The notes below the pieces were generated by a model. The model was not told the DNA's origin, made no database searches, and saw only the letters and a list, made by a program, of their open reading frames with translations. A DNA stretch of 64,000 bases, taken from JAZDGX01 sp964482205. Lineage in GTDB: Bacteria; Eisenbacteria; RBG-16-71-46; CAIMUX01; WJJG01. Location: contig CAYZWI010000006.1 in NCBI GenBank assembly GCA_964482205.1, positions 124,001-188,000 of the forward strand, given 5' to 3'. Position numbers and translations under genes: made by a program. Below, piece by piece: positions 59,950-64,000 of this stretch. Position 1 is the first letter of the stretch. Every line of letters starts with the position of its first letter.

Positions 59950-62571
59950 TCAGGCCTTTCCCAGCGCCTCGCGCAGCAGCCGGCGCCCTTCATCGAGCGC
60001 GGCGGGTACGAGGCCCGCATCCCGCGCGCCGCCGAGGGCCATGTGCGGCTTGCCTCCACCGCTGCCCCCGGCCACCGCCGTCACCTTGCGGATGAGATCG
60101 CCGGCCGAGAGCTTCCCCGCGTCCGCCAGATCGTCGGTCACCGCCGCGAGGAACATCGGCTTTCCTTCCACGCGCGCGTGCAGCAGGACCGCGCCGCTCG
60201 CCAGGCGCTTGCGGGCGCGATCGCCGAGCTCGCGCAGCGCGGGCACCGAGTCGGCGTCGACTTCCCCGACCACGAGGCGCGCCTCCCCCACCTTCTCGGC
60301 CATTTCGAGCAGCTTGTCCAGGCCCGCCGTGCCTTCGCCTCTGCGCGCCTTGCTGACCTCTTTCTTCAGGTGCGCGATCTCGGCGAGCAGCGCTTCCACC
60401 TTCGCCGGCAGCTCCTCCGCGCTCGTGCCGACGATCCGGCGCAACTGGCCGAGGCCCGCCCGCATCCGCTGCGCTTGCACGAGCGCCTCGAGCCCGCATA
60501 CCGCCTCGATGCGGCGCGTGCCCGCCGCGACCGCCGCTTCTTCCAGAATCAGGCAGGCGCCGATCTCGCCCGTGCGCGCGACATGCGTGCCCCCGCAGAG
60601 CTCTTCCGAGACCCCGGGAACGCGTACTCTGCGAACCCGCTCGAGGTCGTACTTCTCCCCGAAGAGCGCGGTCACCCCGTCGCGAACCGCCTCGTCGTAG
60701 GTCGTGTGGCGGATTTCGACCGCGAGATCGCGGACCACCTGCTCATTCACGAAACGCTCCACCCGCTCGCGCTCTTCCGCGGTGAGCGCGGCGGTGTGCG
60801 AGAAGTCGAAGCGGAAGCGATCGGGCGCGACCAGCGAGCCAGCCTGGGCGACATGGCTGCCGAGCACGCTTCGCAGCGCGGCCTGGAGCAGATGGGTGGC
60901 GGTGTGATGGCGCCGGATGCTCGCCCGGCGCTCCACGTCGATTTCCGCTTCCCACAACGCCTCGGGGTCGCCCAGCCGCTCGAGCGCCCCGGGAACGAGC
61001 TCGACGACATGACGAATCTCGTGCGCTTCTTTGAGCGCGTCACGCACTCGCAGGACCATGCCGTTCGAGGCGAGCGTTCCGATGTCGCCCACCTGCCCGC
61101 CGCCGGCGCCGTAGAAAGGCGTGCGGTCGAGCACGACCAGCGCTTGCGCGGGCTCGCCTTCCATCAAGGCGAAGCGCATCACCCGCGCGCGAGTGCGATC
61201 CTGTTCGTAGCCGAGAAAACCGGAATGCTCTCCTTCACGCACGGTCCGCCATTCCAGCGCGTCGCGGGTCGCGGTGAAGCTCGCAGCCGAGCGCGAGCGC
61301 TTCTTCTGCTCTTCCAGACAGCGCGCGAAAGCCTCCTGGTCGACATGGCGGCCGCGTCCCGCGGCCATCTCGACGATCAATTCGAGCGGAAGCCCATAGG
61401 TGTCGTACAACAGGAACGCTTCCTCGCCCGAGACGGCCTCGCCCTCCTGCTTTTCCGCGAGCACTTCCTCCAGTTTCGTGAGCGCTCCTTCGAGGGTCGC
61501 GCCGAAGCGCTCCTCCTCCGCGCGCAGCGCGCCCTTCACGCGCTCGCGCGCTTCGGCGAGCTCGGGGTAGGCGGGCAGCATGATGTCGGTCACCGGATCG
61601 ACCAGGCGGAAGACGAAGGGTTCGTGCAGGCCCAGGTTGCGGCCTTGCACCGCCGCCCGCCGAATGAGCCGCCGGGTCACATAGCCGCGGCCTTCGTTGC
61701 CCGGCAGCACGCCTTCGGCGAGCGCGAAGGTGAGGGCGCGGGCATGATCGGCGATCACATGCAGCGCGACCTCGTGGCCCTCGTACGGCCGCTTCGCGAG
61801 CGCGCGCGCCGCTTCGATGACGGGCCAGAAGAGATCGGTGTGAAAGATGGAGCTCTTGCCCTGCACGACCATCGTCAGCCGTTCGAGGCCGATGCCCGTG
61901 TCGATGCCGCGGTTCTTGAGCGGGAGATCGCTGCCGTCGGCCTGGCGGTCGTACTGGGGGAAGACGAAGTTGCCCACTTCGACGAAGCGGTCGGTGTCGT
62001 CGCCCGCGCGCACCCCGGGACGCGCATCCAGTTCGACGCCGAGATCGAAGTACAGCTCGGAGCAGGGGCCGCACGCGCCCGTTCCTCCCGCCGGCCCCCA
62101 GAAGTTGTCCTTCGCGCCCAGCGAGACGATCCGGTCGGCGGGGAGCCCGACGACCTCGCGCCAGATGCGGCGCGCTTCGTCGTCCTGCTCGTAGACGGAA
62201 GCGGTGAGACGATCGGGATCGATGCCGAAGACGCGCGTGAAGAGCTCCCAGTTCCAGGCGATCGCCTCTTCCTTGAAGTAATCGCCAAAGGAGAAGTGGC
62301 CGAGCATCTCGAAGAAGGTGTTGTGCCGCGGAGTGCGGCCCACGCTCTCGACATCGTTGATGCGCAGGCATTTTTGAATGGTCACCGCGCGGCGGTAGGG
62401 CAGCGGCACGGATCCCGAGTAGTACTTCTTGAACTGCACCATCCCCGCCGAGGTGAAGAGCAGGGTGGGATCGTCGAGCGGCACGAGGGGACCGCTCGGA
62501 ACGAGGTGATGGCCCTTCTGCTTGTAGAAGTCGAGGAACGCGGTGCGCACCTCATGTGCGGTCATCGGCAT
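59950..62571 (-). CDS. alaS: alanyl-tRNA synthetase
   Basis: An 873-aa class II synthetase. Aminoacylation domain: FLDFYKQKGHHLVPSGPLVP, LLFTSAGMVQFKKYYSG, NDVESVGRTPRHNTFFEMLGHFSFGDYFK; then GNEGRGYVTRRLIRRAA. The editing domain has HHTATHLLQAAL and CGGTHVARTGEIG with the zinc-site Cys and His. The C-terminal glycine-rich DHHA1 domain ends the protein. ATG 62571 (GAGAGGG 8 nt upstream) is preferred to ATG 62565 or 62595. It overlaps the end of recX by 20 nt. Confidence 0.96.
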   Translation of the reverse strand: MPMTAHEVRTAFLDFYKQKGHHLVPSGPLVPLDDPTLLFTSAGMVQFKKYYSGSVPLPYRRAVTIQKCLRINDVESVGRTPRHNTFFEMLGHFSFGDYFKEEAIAWNWELFTRVFGIDPDRLTASVYEQDDEARRIWREVVGLPADRIVSLGAKDNFWGPAGGTGACGPCSELYFDLGVELDARPGVRAGDDTDRFVEVGNFVFPQYDRQADGSDLPLKNRGIDTGIGLERLTMVVQGKSSIFHTDLFWPVIEAARALAKRPYEGHEVALHVIADHARALTFALAEGVLPGNEGRGYVTRRLIRRAAVQGRNLGLHEPFVFRLVDPVTDIMLPAYPELAEARERVKGALRAEEERFGATLEGALTKLEEVLAEKQEGEAVSGEEAFLLYDTYGLPLELIVEMAAGRGRHVDQEAFARCLEEQKKRSRSAASFTATRDALEWRTVREGEHSGFLGYEQDRTRARVMRFALMEGEPAQALVVLDRTPFYGAGGGQVGDIGTLASNGMVLRVRDALKEAHEIRHVVELVPGALERLGDPEALWEAEIDVERRASIRRHHTATHLLQAALRSVLGSHVAQAGSLVAPDRFRFDFSHTAALTAEERERVERFVNEQVVRDLAVEIRHTTYDEAVRDGVTALFGEKYDLERVRRVRVPGVSEELCGGTHVARTGEIGACLILEEAAVAAGTRRIEAVCGLEALVQAQRMRAGLGQLRRIVGTSAEELPAKVEALLAEIAHLKKEVSKARRGEGTAGLDKLLEMAEKVGEARLVVGEVDADSVPALRELGDRARKRLASGAVLLHARVEGKPMFLAAVTDDLADAGKLSAGDLIRKVTAVAGGSGGGKPHMALGGARDAGLVPAALDEGRRLLREALGKA

Positions 62572-63112
62572 CGATCGAACCCTCTCGCCCGGCATTCCGC
62601 CCGGGCTGTTCCCGCATGCGCGCGAGAGCCGCGCGAATCGCCCCTCTTCCGAACCCGCGCGAAACCAGATAGCGCCGGGCGCGCTCCTCGCGCGCGTCGG
62701 GCGCCCATCGCAACCAGCGCCGCGCGATGGCGGCCACGGCCATCTCGTCGTCGTCCCAGGGCGGATCGCAAGCCGCCAAGGTCTCCGTCACGATCTCCGC
62801 GCCGACCCCGCGCGCGCGCAGCTGGCGCGCAACCATCTCCTGGCTCATCGGATGCAAGCGGCGCCGGTCGCGAAGGAACATCTCGGCGAAGCGGCGGTCG
62901 TCGATCCAGCCCGATTCCATCGCCTCTGCGAGGGCGCGGGCGATCTCGTCCCTGGGATAGCCTCGCCGCGCGAGGTGATCGGACGCTTCCCGCCTGGACC
63001 GCTCCCGGACCTTGAGATACCGGAGCAGATCACGACGCAGGCGGGCGGGGCCCGCCTGCGCATCCTCTTGCGGCCTTGCGACCCGGTTCGAGTCCGGCTC
63101 TCCGTCCCTCAC
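62552..63112 (-). CDS. recX: RecX regulatory protein
   Basis: A 186-aa helical protein that modulates RecA filaments. Family traits: [66 protein letters not shown] and [21 protein letters not shown] 63112 overlaps the recA stop (GTGA at 63109-63112), and its 3' end overlaps alaS. Confidence 0.9.
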   Translation of the reverse strand: MRDGEPDSNRVARPQEDAQAGPARLRRDLLRYLKVRERSRREASDHLARRGYPRDEIARALAEAMESGWIDDRRFAEMFLRDRRRLHPMSQEMVARQLRARGVGAEIVTETLAACDPPWDDDEMAVAAIARRWLRWAPDAREERARRYLVSRGFGRGAIRAALARMREQPGRNAGREGSIDADDRT

Positions 63113-64000
63113 CGGCGGCCCTCGCGGCCCCGCTCACGCTTGCGGCCGCCGCGGCCGCCGGGGCCGTCGCTCACCCCCACGACCTCCTCGGCCGGCTCCT
63201 CGGCCGGGCGCCCGTCGCCGCTCTCGTGCGCGGATGCGGCCGCGGAGCCTCCCGCAAGCGGCGCCAACCCGATCTTGGCCCGCACCTCGCCTTCGAGCTT
63301 GTCGGCCAGATCGCGATTCTCGCGCAGCGTGCGCCGGGCGTTCTCGCGCCCCTGCCCGAGCCGCTCGGCGCCGTAGGAAATCCAGGTGCCCGAGCGCACC
63401 AGGATTTCGTGGTCGATTCCGAGATCGATCAACTCGCCGGTGCGCGAGATGCCTTCGTCGAACATGATGTCGAACTCGGCCGCGCGGAAGGGCGGCGCGA
63501 CCTTGTTCTTGACCACGCGCACGCGGGTGCGGTTTCCGACCACCTCCTCACGCTCCTTGATCGAGGCCACCTTGCGGATGTCGAGCCTCAGCGAAGCGTA
63601 GAACTTGAGCGCGTTGCCTCCCGTCGTGGTCTCGGGATTGCCGAACATCACCCCGATGCGCATGCGGATCTGGTTGATGAAGATCACCGTGCTGCGCGAC
63701 TTGCTGATCGAGCCGGTCAGCTTGCGCAGCGCCTGCGACATGAGCCGCGCCTGCAGGCCGACATGCGCGTCGCCCATCTCGCCTTCGATCTCCGCCCGCG
63801 GCACGAGGGCCGCGACCGAGTCGATCACGATCACATCGACCGCTCCGCTGCGCACGAGCTGGTCGGCGATCTCGAGCGCCTCCTCGCCGGTGTCGGGCTG
63901 CGAGACGTGCAGGTTCTCGATGTCGACCCCGATCAGCTTCGCGTACGAAGGCTGCAGTGCGTGCTCGGCGTCGATGAAGACCGCCGTGCCTCCCCTCTTC
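63109..64000 (-). CDS. recA: recombinase RecA, N-terminus beyond the window
   Basis: The frame runs to base 64000, so about 296 C-terminal residues are present and the Walker A loop lies outside. Visible: [25 protein letters not shown], the Walker [25 protein letters not shown], the L1/L2 region ([30 protein letters not shown]) and the DNA-binding C-domain. The tail is long, with an acidic/proline part and a Gly/Arg-rich end ([18 protein letters not shown]). RecA drives recombination and SOS induction. recX starts in its stop codon. Confidence 0.97.
   Translation of the reverse strand, partial: KRGGTAVFIDAEHALQPSYAKLIGVDIENLHVSQPDTGEEALEIADQLVRSGAVDVIVIDSVAALVPRAEIEGEMGDAHVGLQARLMSQALRKLTGSISKSRSTVIFINQIRMRIGVMFGNPETTTGGNALKFYASLRLDIRKVASIKEREEVVGNRTRVRVVKNKVAPPFRAAEFDIMFDEGISRTGELIDLGIDHEILVRSGTWISYGAERLGQGRENARRTLRENRDLADKLEGEVRAKIGLAPLAGGSAAASAHESGDGRPAEEPAEEVVGVSDGPGGRGGRKRERGREGRR

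Overview
The window is GC-rich, densely coded chromosome from a Gram-negative bacterium. It has outer-membrane-type and Tat-type export genes, lipoproteins, SurA/PpiD-type chaperones and sigma70-like promoters of the form TTGnnn-17/18-TAnnnT. The gene blocks ispE-spoVG-tRNA-Gln-prs-rplY-pth, rpsF-rpsR-rplI and recA-recX-alaS, together with Ig-like (Big_5) surface proteins, suggest a deep lineage such as Candidatus Eisenbacteria, the FCB group or an old 'deltaproteobacterial' relative. That placement is inference from gene content and was not tested by phylogeny. No phage, insertion sequence, CRISPR array or plasmid feature was seen.

Layout. 1-6.1 kb: surface-polysaccharide genes (partial YfhO-like membrane protein, glycosyltransferase, Gfo/Idh dehydrogenase, DegT aminotransferase) and a SpoU-type RNA methyltransferase. 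6.0-9 kb: a strongly promoted, extremely acidic 89-aa protein, then a pseudo-transglutaminase coupled to a Tat-exported DUF362 protein. 9-17.3 kb: a tightly overlapped minus-strand operon of four envelope proteins ending in a 1533-aa Ig-like repeat protein; this is the best candidate here for an undescribed system. 17.8-22.1 kb: a PHP phosphoesterase coupled to dnaE. 22.5-26 kb: a zinc-ribbon protein and two tandem CNNM/CBS membrane proteins. 26.2-31 kb: a PpiD-like chaperone, a second DegT aminotransferase and malQ. 31-36.9 kb: one long minus-strand operon (folB, folK, deoxynucleoside kinase, panB, panC, a GlmU-uridyltransferase/HIT fusion, a LytR_C protein, tatA). 37-40 kb: a glycosyltransferase, then coaX and tatC. 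40.5-50.5 kb: a UPF0173 hydrolase, then smc, a degenerate-kinase/SPOR protein, selA and an EF-G, the last four reading fusA to smc. 50.8-54.1 kb: ribosomal S6-S18-L9 operon with a SurA-like lipoprotein and a DUF151 nuclease. 54.2-59.8 kb: pth, rplY, prs, tRNA-Gln, spoVG, ispE, a UbiA-family transferase and rmlD. 59.9-64 kb: alaS, recX and the 3' part of recA.

Most of the window is housekeeping. Three themes recur: genes joined by 4-nt ATGA or GTGA stop/start overlaps; enzyme-like folds that have lost catalytic residues (the transglutaminase-like, alpha/beta-hydrolase-like, HIT and BY-kinase-like proteins); and low-complexity charged tails or insertions on ordinary proteins (PanC, CoaX, SMC, S6, L25). 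The points most worth checking are the GlmU-HIT fusion, the four-gene surface operon, the acidic protein and the SPOR-domain pseudokinase next to smc.
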